This document shows, piece by piece, positions 1 through 9,032 of a DNA stretch of 64,000 nt. Position 1 is the first letter of the stretch, and every line of letters begins with the position of its first letter. The position numbers were made by a program, and so were the translations under genes. The stretch is from Streptomyces sp. NBC_01304. GTDB taxonomy: Bacteria > Actinomycetota > Actinomycetes > Streptomycetales > Streptomycetaceae. The stretch covers positions 620,001 to 684,000 of the forward strand of contig NZ_CP109055.1 of the NCBI RefSeq assembly GCF_035975855.1, given 5' to 3'. Below the pieces are notes generated by a model. It did not search any database, was not told the DNA's origin, and saw only the letters and a list, made by a program, of their open reading frames with translations.

Positions 1-662
1 TCGGTCATCCGAGAGGTCTCGTACGGCACTGCGTTGACCCACCGCTGCGTCAGCCGGGCGATCCGCTCGCCGTACCGCTCCGCGGTGATCATGTCGCCGC
101 GCGATCCGGCCTGCTCCGACCCCAGGTCGGCGTGGCTCTGGCTCATCAGCCCCAGCCACGAGCCCAGCCGGTTCACGTCGTCGCGGGTGCCACCGCTCCA
201 GTTGTTGCCCGGCATGTCGCCCACGCCGATCCACTGCATGCCCATCTGCGCGCCGAAGACCGCCAGTTGCTCCAGGACCGCCAGCTTGTCGCCGCTCTGC
301 GAGGCGGACATGGTGAACGCGCCGGCCAGCTTGTCCTTCCACGCCTGCGTGACGAACGGCGTGAACGCCGCCTCCATGAACGCCTTGAAGACTGCCGACA
401 CGCTGCCCATCAGCGTCGGGGAGCCGAAGACGATCGCATCGGAGCGCTCGAGCAGCGCCAGCACTTCCGCGTCGTGCCAACGGCCCGCGACGACGTCCTC
501 GGGCCGGATCTCGACGAGATGCACCCGGGCGCCCGGCACCAGCCGCGCCCCGTCGGCGAGATGCTCGGCCAGGGCCCGGGTGTGCCCGTGCACCGAGTGG
601 TAGACCACCGTCACCGTGGCCGTCGGCGCATTCTGCTCACGGGCAACGTCATTGACTGTCAT
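1..662 (-). CDS. WrbA-like flavodoxin-family protein (C-terminus cut by window edge)
   Basis: The reverse strand from an ATG at the right end is open for about 220 codons and runs off the left edge. Near the N-terminus it has a flavodoxin phosphate-binding loop (YHSVHGHTRALAEHL). The FMN-loop and WrbA-style motifs follow: FGSPTLMGSVSAVFKAFME, then FTMSASQSGDK, then GVGDMPGNN. WrbA/NAD(P)H:quinone oxidoreductases are soluble FMN proteins of about 200 residues, so little is likely missing. It is divergent from the LysR gene to the right, with a perfect LysR-type box between them, so it is probably the LysR target. The family is clear; the physiological substrate is unknown. Confidence 0.8.
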   Translation of the reverse strand, partial: MTVNDVAREQNAPTATVTVVYHSVHGHTRALAEHLADGARLVPGARVHLVEIRPEDVVAGRWHDAEVLALLERSDAIVFGSPTLMGSVSAVFKAFMEAAFTPFVTQAWKDKLAGAFTMSASQSGDKLAVLEQLAVFGAQMGMQWIGVGDMPGNNWSGGTRDDVNRLGSWLGLMSQSHADLGSEQAGSRGDMITAERYGERIARLTQRWVNAVPYETSRMT

Positions 663-759
663 GTGCTCTTCGCTACTTCCGGTAGTGGGGAAAGCCCTGC
701 TTGCCCACCCATCACAGCCTGTGTACGGCACGGCATCAACGCCGAACTTCGGCACCCAG

Positions 760-778
760 CGATCGGTGACACCGATCG
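760..778. promoter_or_regulatory. LysR-type operator between divergent genes
   Basis: A perfect 9-bp inverted repeat, CGATCGGTG-A-CACCGATCG, with a single central base. Inside it lie ATC-N9-GAT and T-N11-A, the standard LysR recognition geometry. It sits 20 bp before the LysR start and about 100 bp before the flavoprotein start. Confidence 0.7.
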
Positions 779-797
779 ATCGGGTTAGCCTGGGCCC

Positions 798-1703
798 GTG
801 GACAGGATGGAATTGGAAGCATTCGTCGCGGTCGCCGAGGAGCTGCACTTCGGTCGCGCCGCCGCGCGCCTGCATCGGGGGCAGCCCACCGTCAGCGATG
901 CCGTCAGGCGGCTGGAGAGCACCCTGGGCGGACGGCTGTTCCACCGCACCAGCCGCCGGGTGTCACTGACCGATCTCGGCGAAGCGCTGCTGCCCGACGC
1001 CCACGCCACCCTGACCCAGTTGCGCCACTTCCAGCAGCGCGGACGCGCCCTCGCCGCCGGCGACAGGGCCGACACCACCCTCGTCGTCGCCCACGCCGAA
1101 TACACCGCGCTCCCGCTGCTGTTGCGCTGCCTGCCGCAGCTGCGCGAGCGTTTTCCCAGCGTGACGATCGTGCCGGAGGCCATGCCGACCACGGCCCAGG
1201 TGACCGCCCTGCGGGCACAGACGATCGGCCTCGGCATCGGCTGGGCGACCGGCGGCGTCACCGGCGTACGCGCTCGGGTGCTGTCCTCCGAGAGGTTCAT
1301 GGCGCTCGTGCCCGAGGCCCATCCGCTCGCCGATCACAGCGAGTTGAGCGCCTCCGAGCTGTCCACCACCGGCCTGCTCACGTGGCCCCATCAGATCAAC
1401 AGTGGCCTCTGCGACCGTCTCCTGTCCGCCTTCCACATCGGCGGAGCCGACCTGCGCATCATCCGAACCGCCGACAGCGTGCACGCCATCGCCGCCCATG
1501 TGGCCGCGGGAACGGGTATCGGCATCACCGTCGAATCCGCCCTCGACCAACCGCCACCCGGCCTGCGCGTCATCCCGCTCACCGGCCCTTCGACCACCGC
1601 CGACCAGGTCGCCCTCACCTCCACCGAGCCGTCGGACACGGCCACGGCACTGCGCGACTTGCTGCTGCACGCGTCGGCACAGGCGGCCTCCACCCGTCAC
1701 TGA
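798..1703 (+). CDS. LysR family transcriptional regulator
   Basis: A 301-residue protein with an N-terminal winged helix (about residues 3-62, FGRAAARLHRGQPTVSDAVRRL), followed by a LysR substrate-binding domain (about 90-290). The length is normal for the family. GTG is taken as start; an in-frame ATG lies three codons later. It is divergent from the WrbA-like flavoprotein gene with a LysR box between, which suggests it controls that gene and itself in response to an unidentified, possibly redox-active, effector. Confidence 0.9.
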   Translation: MDRMELEAFVAVAEELHFGRAAARLHRGQPTVSDAVRRLESTLGGRLFHRTSRRVSLTDLGEALLPDAHATLTQLRHFQQRGRALAAGDRADTTLVVAHAEYTALPLLLRCLPQLRERFPSVTIVPEAMPTTAQVTALRAQTIGLGIGWATGGVTGVRARVLSSERFMALVPEAHPLADHSELSASELSTTGLLTWPHQINSGLCDRLLSAFHIGGADLRIIRTADSVHAIAAHVAAGTGIGITVESALDQPPPGLRVIPLTGPSTTADQVALTSTEPSDTATALRDLLLHASAQAASTRH

Positions 1704-2157
1704 GCGGTGTGTATCGGCGAGTTGAAGGTGGTGGGACTGATGCACCCGCGTCGTGCCGGACGCTCACTCGTCGGCAGTCGGAGTCCAAAGATCTTCCCCA
1801 AACCCGGCGTCCACGAACGACCCACCACCGATCTTGATCATTCCGGCATCCGCTGGTTGCAACGGCCCGCTCTGAGGGGCACGGCGAGCCCGCCCTCAAG
1901 CTCACGACCCGTCGCACGTGGAACGGATGTCAGGCTCTCCAGCAACCGTCGACTCTTGCGCCGTTAGGGTGATGCCGGATCGTTTGGCCAACGAAACCCC
2001 GGACATACCCGAAGGGATTCACGGGCGCTTCGATGACGCCGGATTTCGAGCTCAAGGGCAGGCACTGACTCGATTCGACAACAGTGCAGATTCCTGCAGG
2101 AACGGTTTGAGCCGGCGGCCTGTGAATGCCGGCCGCTCTCCCGACTAAGTCCGTGTC
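1704..2157. other. Gene-poor stretch, probably decayed
   Basis: No convincing coding sequence on either strand. A short reverse reading frame ending near 1770 carries the tail GMIKIGGGSFVDAGFGEDLW and may be the end of an unidentified dead gene. The stretch leads into an IS relic and an NlpC/P60 relic, so it is probably the worn edge of the toxin island. Confidence 0.4.
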
Positions 2158-2202
2158 CTATGTGGTGAGGCGGACGAACCGCTTGTAGCAGCACAGGCCG
2201 GC
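2158..2202 (-). mobile_element. IS5-type transposase relic (last 15 codons)
   Basis: On the reverse strand the sequence reads AGLCCYKRFVRLTT-stop, which resembles the hydrophobic C-terminal tail of actinobacterial IS5-family transposases. The upstream coding part is missing because an NlpC/P60 fragment abuts it directly. The match is short, so the family call is tentative. Confidence 0.5.
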
Positions 2203-2205
2203 TCT

Positions 2206-2497
2206 GCGCTGGCACCGCTGAAGGCGATCGCCTACGCCCGGGGCCAGTTGGGCCTGCCCTACCTGTGGGGCGGCGGCGGGCATCATCACACTGCCCCGCA
2301 TCGCACAGGAGCAGTACCGCGCTGGGCCGCGCGTGCCGTGGGGACAGCAACTCCGGCCTGGCGACCTGATGTTCTACGGCTCCCCCGGCAACATCCACCA
2401 TGTCGGCCTGTACATCGGTAACGGCAAAATGATCCACGCCCCGCGCCGCGGTGCCCTGCTCCAGATCTCGCCCTGCCACTATCACGGGGGCGACTAG
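2206..2497 (+). pseudogene. NlpC/P60 peptidoglycan hydrolase fragment, catalytic Cys deleted
   Basis: The first part reads ALAPLKAIAYARGQLGLPYL-WGGGG, the start of an NlpC/P60 (C40) domain. The reading then shifts by one and continues ITLPRIAQEQY...LRPGDLMFYGSPGNIHHVGLYIGNGKMIHAPRRG to a stop. The intervening segment that normally holds the catalytic Cys (FDCSGL) is missing, so this is a deletion/frameshift remnant. The 5' end is truncated at the IS5 relic. The intact family cleaves D-Glu-containing peptide links in the cell wall; this copy cannot. Confidence 0.75.
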
Positions 2498-2613
2498 GCC
2501 AGAGCGACACGGACGGCTGAAACGACCACGCAAGAAGCCTGGTCAGATGTGAGGCAGGTTGGGGGCAGACTCCGCGCAACCCTTGCAGGCAAGCTCGCCC
2601 CAACCTCCTTGCA

Positions 2614-3009
2614 CTAGCAGAGGTAGGCCCGCAGTCCGGATACCGTCGCCGATGACGCCGAAAACTCCATGCGAGACCCTTCGCTTGTTGCGCTTACGAC
2701 GATTCCCCAGCCGCCCGATGGCATCAGACTGACCATCTTCACTCCCGGAGCCTCCCACCCTCTAACCAGCAATCCTGCAACGTCATTGAAGGTGAGGTAG
2801 AACTCGATCGAGTTGAGCCCCTTCGACGCCCAGTCCGGCGGTAGGGGCGAAGGCAGCTCTCGCGTATCGAACCCCAGAGTGACAGACCTGCCCCGTTCAT
2901 CAATGTGCACGTAGAACAGGTCAGCCGAGTCGAGTGAGGGCGGGAGGCCATACAAGTTCGCCAGATCTCCGGGCGAATCGAGTAGGTCGACCCAATTAGA
3001 CTCTGCCAT
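2614..3009 (-). CDS. Imm50-like immunity protein, copy 2
   Basis: 131 residues starting MAESNWVDLLDSPGDLANLY; a GAGAAG ribosome site precedes this ATG, so the longer upstream reading is rejected. The pattern WVDLL, LYGLPPSL, V-LGFDTREL, the WASKGLNSIEFYLTF core and the C-terminal MEFSASSATVSGL fit the Imm50 family found downstream of polymorphic toxins. It overlaps the end of the preceding immunity gene by 14 nt and lies in the same operon as the Rhs gene. It probably blocks the Rhs C-terminal toxin or a former variant. The Imm50 name is recognised by eye. Confidence 0.7.
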   Translation of the reverse strand: MAESNWVDLLDSPGDLANLYGLPPSLDSADLFYVHIDERGRSVTLGFDTRELPSPLPPDWASKGLNSIEFYLTFNDVAGLLVRGWEAPGVKMVSLMPSGGWGIVVSATSEGSRMEFSASSATVSGLRAYLC

Positions 3010-3508
3010 AGAAGTTCTTCTCACTGACGTTAGGGATGGAATCGCGCAGCTTTGCGTCGAGCCTGCGCAGGAACGAATGTGGCCCTTCGTCGGACCCGTC
3101 AGCTCCGGGCTGAAAACTGCTTTCATGCCCCACCAAGACCGAGTTACTGGCGGAGAATTCGAGATGCACCTCGCTGCCCGACGCTACGACATGGATCCTC
3201 TGGTCAGGCTCGGGGTTAACCGTGAACGCGGAAAACACGGGAGGCTTCCAATCCGTCAGGGAGAGGTCTGCCACGGCCAAGAATTGCAATTGGCACTGGA
3301 TAACATCGGATCCTGGCCGCTCTGGAGTCGAGGCACCCTCGACATCCAGCGGGAGGTCGATGCGCAAAATAAGGCTCGGCCCCCGCCAGTTCAGGTTGAC
3401 CGAACGCAGCCTCACTGTGTCAATCGGCGGGATGGGGGTGCGGAAAGCCTCAAGGATCTCAGGGTTCCTGAGGTACTTATTCAGGGTCGTAATAGTAATG
3501 TGGCTCAC
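2996..3508 (-). CDS. Imm50-like immunity protein, copy 1 (cognate candidate)
   Basis: 170 residues from a GTG start that overlaps the end of the Rhs gene by 32 nt, so translation is probably coupled to the toxin. It begins VSHITITTLNKYLRNPEIL. Its layout resembles the next gene: NLNWRGPSLILRIDLP, then IQCQLQFLAVADLSLTDW, then VHLEFSASNSVLVGHESS. The shared LEFSAS-type ending with the neighbouring 131-residue protein indicates paralogy. Being directly after the toxin domain it is the most likely specific antidote. It has an extra tail of about 35 residues that the second copy lacks. Confidence 0.65.
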   Translation of the reverse strand: MSHITITTLNKYLRNPEILEAFRTPIPPIDTVRLRSVNLNWRGPSLILRIDLPLDVEGASTPERPGSDVIQCQLQFLAVADLSLTDWKPPVFSAFTVNPEPDQRIHVVASGSEVHLEFSASNSVLVGHESSFQPGADGSDEGPHSFLRRLDAKLRDSIPNVSEKNFYGRV

Positions 3509-6500
3509 ATCCCGGGATCTGGCCGTTGCGTGTGTTGTCGTACGGTCGCACATGGATATGTGCCGGTTGATGCCCAGGGGTGCCTGGCTCTCGATGCCCG
3601 AACCAGTGATCCTGGAACACCACGATATCGCCGGTTTCCGGGTTCTCATACCACTCTTCGCGGTAGACCACGGGCTCATGATTCCGCATCAACTGCTTGC
3701 TGCCTGCGTACTCCGGACCAGTAGCCGGAACTTGGTCGTTCATATCGAATGGTTCAACTCCCTCAACCCCTGCATCCCTCAGCGCTTGGGCTTTCTTCTC
3801 TTCAAGGGAGCCGCGCTGCCCCTCTGGAGGACAGTCGTCGGTGGGTGCCAGCCCAAGGGGGTCGGCCCAAGTGTGGGGGTTGGGCACATACGCTGCGGGG
3901 TTCGGAGCCGGTCGAAGCCCGAGCGGATCTTGGGAGAGGTAGCGAGCCGTTTCCGGGTCGTAGTGGCGAAAGTAGTTGTAGTTGAGGCCCGTCTCCGGAT
4001 CGAAGTACTGGCCGGGGAAACGGAGTGGCGTGTAAGCGGTGGCGCCACGGTTCCAAGCGGTGGCACCCCATAGTGCATTGCGGGAGCGCCAGGCAATGCG
4101 ACCGTTTGTGTCCACAAGCTCGGTAGGTGTCCCGATCAGGTCGGTGACGATCGCGTAGAAGCGTTCATCGACGACCTCTTGGGAAAGATCATTCGCTGTC
4201 TTGCGTTCCGTCTGGGCCAGGGGATGCAGGCCGCGGTGGTCCCACGTGAGGGTGACGGCCTGGGGGTTGTCGAGGGCGCGTGTGGTCTGTTCGCACAGGG
4301 TGTTTCCGTCCCAGGTGAAGTCCACCTGCTCGACCACTGATTCTCCGTCTGCCGCGAGACGTTGTTTCGCTGTCCGGCGGCCCATCGGGTCGTAGTGGTA
4401 GCGCCAGACGGTGCCGTCTGGCGTGATGACAGAGGTGAGCCGGTCCTCGGGGTCCCAGGTGTATCGCCAGGTGTCTGGCTTGCGGGACAGGCGTGACTTC
4501 TGGCGCAGGGTGACGCGGCCGGCTGCGTCGTGTTCGTAGCGCATGTTGCCGGCGCTTTGAATCCGGGTTCCGGTGTAGACGCGGGCCCCATGGGCTTCAA
4601 GGCCCGGCAGCTTGGAGGGCCAAGTCGCCTGGATCTGGTTTCCGGCGTCGTCGTATGCGTAGGACTCGGTCCAGCCGCGCGCGTGGACGGCCGTGACCCG
4701 GCCTGCCGCATCGAGGTCGAATTGCTGCGAGCCGTTGAGATGGTCGTCCACCGAGGAAAGAAGTCCATCGGCTCGATAGCCGTAGGTGCGGTGCTGGAGT
4801 GCCTGACCGTCTTGACCGGCGACGTGCTGGGAGGTCGTGCGCCCCAACTCGTCATAGGAGTAGGCCAGGTTGAGGTGTTCGCCGATGTGACGGCTGAGCT
4901 CACGGCCTGCGTCGTCGTGAGCGAACGACACGGTGTGGCCCGAGGTGGTCAGCTGTGTGCGGCGACCGGCCGCGTCCAGTGTCCACGTGCTGGATACCCC
5001 TGTGGGCGTGGTGCGTCCGGTGCGTTGGCCCAGCGCGTCATAGGTGCGCGTCAGTACTCGGCCGTTGACCGACTCCGAGAGGATGCGGCCAACACTGTCG
5101 CGCTCCATGGCGAGAACGGAGTTCGGCCCTGCCGCCCGTACGAGGGCGCCCTTCCTGTCGTATGTGTAGGTGGTGAGCGCTCCGGCGGCGTCCTTCGTCG
5201 CGATACGGCCCAGCAGGTCGCGCTCGAGGCGGATCGTGTCACCGGACGGCATGGTCCGGCCGGTCAGCTGGTTGGCCGCGTCATACGCATAGGTGCGCGT
5301 GCGGTCGTCGAAATCGGTCTCGCCGACGATGTTGCCGGCGGCGTCGTACTCGTAGTTCCAGGTCATTCCCAGCGGATTGACAACCTTGCACAGTCGCAGC
5401 TCGGTGTCGTGCTCGAATTCCAGACGTGCGCCGTCCGGGCCTGTGCGCGAACTCATGAGGTCGAAGTGCGTGTACTCGAACTGACTGACCGAACCTGTGG
5501 CGTCCGTATGACTGGTGCAGTTGCCCTCGCCGTCGTACGTCCATGACTCGGTACTGCCGTCGGGTTCGATCCGGCGGGCCGGCAGGCCCTCCACGGTCCA
5601 CTCCAGGTAGGTGGTTGCCCCGAGCGGATCGGTGATGGAGACAGGACGACCGAAGGCGTCCCGCGCGTAGTGGGTGACAGCACCCAGTCGGTTCGTGGTG
5701 GCCACGGGCAGGCCCGCGGCATCACACGTGATGACGTCGGTGTGGCCGAGCGGATCGGTGACCGCCGTGAGACGTCCGGCCTCGTCATGCGTGAACTGGG
5801 TGACTGCCTGGGCCGGGTCCACCGACGCGGAACGGTTGCCGCGGTGGTCGTAGGAGTAGCGCCAGGTCGATCCATCCGCCTCGACGACTTCGACCCGGCG
5901 GTTCAGCTCGTTGTAGGCAGCCGTGGTGATCGAGTCGTCCGGCCGGTGTACCGAGAGCAGATTGCCGTGCTCGTCCCGGGTCCACGTCGTGGTCCGGCCG
6001 AGCGCATCGGTGCGACTGAGCAGCCGGTCACGCGCGTCATGTGACTGCTGCGTCGTGCGTCCCAGCGGGTCTGATTCCGCGATGACTTGGAGGCGGCTGT
6101 TGAACTGATAGGTGGTGGTGGCACCCAGTGAGTTGGTGAAGCGCGTGATGTGACGCTCGGCGTCGTAGTCAAACGTGGAGGAGAGATATCCGTCCGGGCC
6201 GACCGTCGCGATCACGCGGCCGGCGGCGTCGTAGGTGTAGTGGAAGGCGGAGCCGTTGCGGTCGGACCAGGAGCTGATCCGTCCTTCTGTGTCGTAGGTG
6301 AACCGCAGTGGTAGGCCGGAGGAGTTGGTGACCTCGGTCAGATCTCCAGTCCCTACGTCGTGCGCGTAGGTCATCACCGTCACGGCCTCGTCGGGGCCGT
6401 CCTGGGTACGCAGAGCCAGCTCCGTGACGCGCATCAGCTCGCGGTCGCTCGTGAGACGAAGCTCGTATCCGCCACTGTGCGTCACCGTCATGGGCATGCC

Positions 6501-8087
6501 GTTGCCATCACGATGAATGTCGATCTGGTTGCCGTTGCGGTCCTCGATCGCGATCAGCCAAAGCTGCCAGCCCGTTCCATGAGGGCGAGCGAAGTAGCGG
6601 GTCACACCGGTGTGAGGATCGGTGGTGGCGAACTCCATCTCCTGAGCGCCGAACTCGCTCGTGCGCCGCAGGGGTATACCCGGGCCTTCCAGGGGCAGCA
6701 CCACGGGCTGCTGGGGGGTGGGCAGTCGGTCGTAGACCAGCAGGGTGCCGTCCTCGCGTGCCCAGACGGCTCTGTTTCGTACGTCGACCTCGATGCGCTC
6801 GTCCAAGGTAGAGGCCCAGGAACGTCCGAACCACGTGCCGAAGGTGTAGTCCGAGAGGTGGGTGCGCTTGAGGACCAGGGGCAGTACGCCGGGGAGGCGA
6901 ATGTCGGTCTGCGGCAGCACCATTTGCCCGGTGGCTACATCCACCGGGTCCGTCTCACACCGTCGCTTGTTGAGGTCGACGCCGTGTCGACGTGGGTCGT
7001 TCAGTGCCTTGTTGAGCAGATCAGGCTTGCTGCCGGCCGCTCCTCCGGTGCCGCCGCGGCCGCCAGGTGAGTTGGGCCCACCCTGATTCGGGCCGCCTGG
7101 TGCCGTCCCGTCGCGCCCCTTCATGATCTTGTCGAGGTCGTCGGCGACACCGCGCTCGTTGCGCTTGTGGTTCTCCGAGGTGTCCCGCATGTTCTTCGGG
7201 ACGGTCTCGCCGTTGTGCTTGATGACAGCCGTGACGGTCTTCTTGAAGGCTTTGGCCGCGCCGTCGACGATGCCGTCGATGGGAGCGGTCAGGGCGTCCT
7301 TGCCACGGGCCCGGCCGTGCGCGTTGTGGGCGCGGTCCAGAGGGCCGGTGAGGTTCTTCAGGGAGCGTTCGCTGAGGCGGCCCATATCGCCGGCGCCCTT
7401 TTCGTACTCGGCGTGGTCGATGCGCATCGTGCCGGTGCCGCCGCCCGGCCCGCCTCCGGAGGAGCCGCTTGCCGAGTTGAGCTGCATGGCGGCCGCGCCA
7501 CCGGTCGCCGGCTGGATGGCATCGTTTGCCAAGTCCAAGACGGCGTCCGAGACCATTTCCTCCAGCTTGGCGGCGACCGGCTCGGTGACCATGGAGATCA
7601 CCTGGTCGACGATCTGTTCGGCGGCCTCCTTCACCAGACGGCGGACCACCTCCCGCATCGCAGCGATCTCCGCCGCACCGATCAGGGCCGACAGACCGCC
7701 GGTGACGAAGGCCAGGCCCATCGAGACGCCGACCGAGGCAGCCAGCACGCCGAGCTCGACCTCGGCCTTGATCTTCATGCCGTAGATGATGTCCGCGACC
7801 ACGTCCATGGCGTTCGCGAACTGCCGCGCGACGTCGGGGAGTTGGTCCAGATGGGAGGCTTTGACCTTGCCCCAGTGGTCCTGCAGGGCGTCGACGGCCC
7901 AGCCCTCACTGGAGGACAACAGCCGGCTCACCGCGGCCTGCGCCTCGGCCGAGTGGCCGTCGAAGGCGTCCGCGAGCTCACGCATCGCGTCTGCCATCTC
8001 GCGGTAGTCGTCCTCGTCTACATTCGGGAAGTTGATCCCGATGAAGTCGAGTATCTCGTCCAGCCAACCAGGCAGCACATAGCCCAT
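3477..8087 (-). CDS. Rhs/YD-repeat polymorphic toxin
   Basis: 1536 residues. Residues 1-110 resemble a WXG100/LXG-like helical export domain; a hydrophobic glycine-rich stretch follows (about 110-145). A low-complexity linker leads to a DUF6531 segment (CETDPVDVATGQMVLPQTDI, about 375-450), many YD repeats (about 550-1300), and the Rhs core end (RHYDPETARYLSQDPLGL). The last 121 residues are a separate domain with HWFGHRE and PAHIHVRP, a histidine-rich pattern common in nuclease toxins, but I cannot name its family. No Sec signal is visible; type VII-like export is inferred from the N-terminus. Two immunity genes follow in the same operon. Confidence 0.9.
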   Translation of the reverse strand: MGYVLPGWLDEILDFIGINFPNVDEDDYREMADAMRELADAFDGHSAEAQAAVSRLLSSSEGWAVDALQDHWGKVKASHLDQLPDVARQFANAMDVVADIIYGMKIKAEVELGVLAASVGVSMGLAFVTGGLSALIGAAEIAAMREVVRRLVKEAAEQIVDQVISMVTEPVAAKLEEMVSDAVLDLANDAIQPATGGAAAMQLNSASGSSGGGPGGGTGTMRIDHAEYEKGAGDMGRLSERSLKNLTGPLDRAHNAHGRARGKDALTAPIDGIVDGAAKAFKKTVTAVIKHNGETVPKNMRDTSENHKRNERGVADDLDKIMKGRDGTAPGGPNQGGPNSPGGRGGTGGAAGSKPDLLNKALNDPRRHGVDLNKRRCETDPVDVATGQMVLPQTDIRLPGVLPLVLKRTHLSDYTFGTWFGRSWASTLDERIEVDVRNRAVWAREDGTLLVYDRLPTPQQPVVLPLEGPGIPLRRTSEFGAQEMEFATTDPHTGVTRYFARPHGTGWQLWLIAIEDRNGNQIDIHRDGNGMPMTVTHSGGYELRLTSDRELMRVTELALRTQDGPDEAVTVMTYAHDVGTGDLTEVTNSSGLPLRFTYDTEGRISSWSDRNGSAFHYTYDAAGRVIATVGPDGYLSSTFDYDAERHITRFTNSLGATTTYQFNSRLQVIAESDPLGRTTQQSHDARDRLLSRTDALGRTTTWTRDEHGNLLSVHRPDDSITTAAYNELNRRVEVVEADGSTWRYSYDHRGNRSASVDPAQAVTQFTHDEAGRLTAVTDPLGHTDVITCDAAGLPVATTNRLGAVTHYARDAFGRPVSITDPLGATTYLEWTVEGLPARRIEPDGSTESWTYDGEGNCTSHTDATGSVSQFEYTHFDLMSSRTGPDGARLEFEHDTELRLCKVVNPLGMTWNYEYDAAGNIVGETDFDDRTRTYAYDAANQLTGRTMPSGDTIRLERDLLGRIATKDAAGALTTYTYDRKGALVRAAGPNSVLAMERDSVGRILSESVNGRVLTRTYDALGQRTGRTTPTGVSSTWTLDAAGRRTQLTTSGHTVSFAHDDAGRELSRHIGEHLNLAYSYDELGRTTSQHVAGQDGQALQHRTYGYRADGLLSSVDDHLNGSQQFDLDAAGRVTAVHARGWTESYAYDDAGNQIQATWPSKLPGLEAHGARVYTGTRIQSAGNMRYEHDAAGRVTLRQKSRLSRKPDTWRYTWDPEDRLTSVITPDGTVWRYHYDPMGRRTAKQRLAADGESVVEQVDFTWDGNTLCEQTTRALDNPQAVTLTWDHRGLHPLAQTERKTANDLSQEVVDERFYAIVTDLIGTPTELVDTNGRIAWRSRNALWGATAWNRGATAYTPLRFPGQYFDPETGLNYNYFRHYDPETARYLSQDPLGLRPAPNPAAYVPNPHTWADPLGLAPTDDCPPEGQRGSLEEKKAQALRDAGVEGVEPFDMNDQVPATGPEYAGSKQLMRNHEPVVYREEWYENPETGDIVVFQDHWFGHREPGTPGHQPAHIHVRPYDNTRNGQIPGCEPHYYYDPE

Positions 8088-8657
8088 CCCCGCACGTCTC
8101 CCCGTGCCGCGCCGCTGCGACTAGGCCCCCGTGGCTCGTCGCGTACGCGAATTCGTACCGTACGCGACTGCCCTTTCGAGGTCCAAGGCGGCCTCTCGAC
8201 TCACCACCAACACGGTCGGGTTGGAACCCGGGAGGGCCCATGGATGCGGGGGCGCCGTGTGCCGGGAACGACCTCATGGTGATCTACGTAGGACCTGTAT
8301 GTGCCGAGTCCGAAAGTGGCCGCTCGCGGGAAGGGGCAGGCGCTTAGGCGGCCGACGCCGTCGGAGCATGTCCACCCGGACATGCCCGGTCGCTGCAGAC
8401 TGACCCAGCGGATCACCCTGAGTCCGATACCCACTCCGATCAGATGCCTCACGAGCACGAGGGGCACCTTCCGCAGATTCAGGGCAAGTTGACCACCCGG
8501 AACCAGTTGGACGGGGCTCGCCCGCCGCACCGGCGACCGGACGCAACGGTCGTCGATCAGCCAGGGCGTCGCCGATCAAGTGATTGCAGGCAACCCCAAT
8601 CGGGCCCGGGGCAGCCCCCCTTCCCATCCACTTGCCCCACCAGGTATCTTGCATCGC
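8088..8657. other. Long intergenic region upstream of the Rhs operon
   Basis: No supportable gene in 570 bp. The readings through it on both strands lack ribosome sites and family resemblance. It holds the Rhs promoter region, with a strong inverted repeat 51 bp before the toxin start, and the upstream region of the PadR gene on the other side. Confidence 0.5.
8138..8168. promoter_or_regulatory. Inverted repeat upstream of the Rhs toxin gene
   Basis: Perfect 10-bp arms GTCGCGTACG and CGTACGCGAC around an 11-bp spacer. It is centred about 66 bp before the toxin start codon. It could be a repressor operator or a leader hairpin; no obvious cognate regulator is adjacent. Confidence 0.5.
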
Positions 8658-9032
8658 ATGGAACCAGGTGATTCGACCAAGCAGGCCCGGGCAGCCGCCC
8701 AGCTGCGCAAGGGCGTCCTGGAGTACTGCGTACTCGCCCTGATGCGGGACCGTCCGCGCTACGGCGTGGAACTCCTCCACGCCCTGGAGGAGTCCGGCGC
8801 CCTGGCCACCAGCCAGGGCACGGTCTACCCCCTGCTCTCCCGGCTTCGCCGCGACGACCTGGTCACCACCACCTGGCAGGAGTCCGCCTCCGGTCCACCC
8901 CGCCGCTACTACGCGCTCACCGACAGCGGCCGAGCCGCACTCGACGAGTTCACCCGTGTCTGGCCCGGCTTCCGCAACGCCGTCGACGCGTTCCTGACCA
9001 CCCCCCACCCCTCCACCGGAGACCCCGCATGA
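8658..9032 (+). CDS. PadR family transcriptional regulator
   Basis: 124 residues from the ATG giving MEPGDSTKQARAAAQLRKG. The PadR winged-helix signature is clear: KGVLEYCVLALMRDRPRYGVELL, TSQGTVYPLLSRLRRDDLV, then RRYYALTDSGRAAL. Its stop overlaps the ATG of the following membrane-protein gene by 4 nt. PadR/HAAS pairs are common: the regulator usually represses its own operon and responds to membrane stress or drugs, although no ligand can be inferred here. Confidence 0.9.
   Translation: MEPGDSTKQARAAAQLRKGVLEYCVLALMRDRPRYGVELLHALEESGALATSQGTVYPLLSRLRRDDLVTTTWQESASGPPRRYYALTDSGRAALDEFTRVWPGFRNAVDAFLTTPHPSTGDPA

Noticed and set aside
8201..8530. A 109-codon reverse frame in the region before the PadR gene
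   Set aside because: A short hydrophobic stretch looks protein-like, but there is no ribosome site or family resemblance and the codon bias fades.
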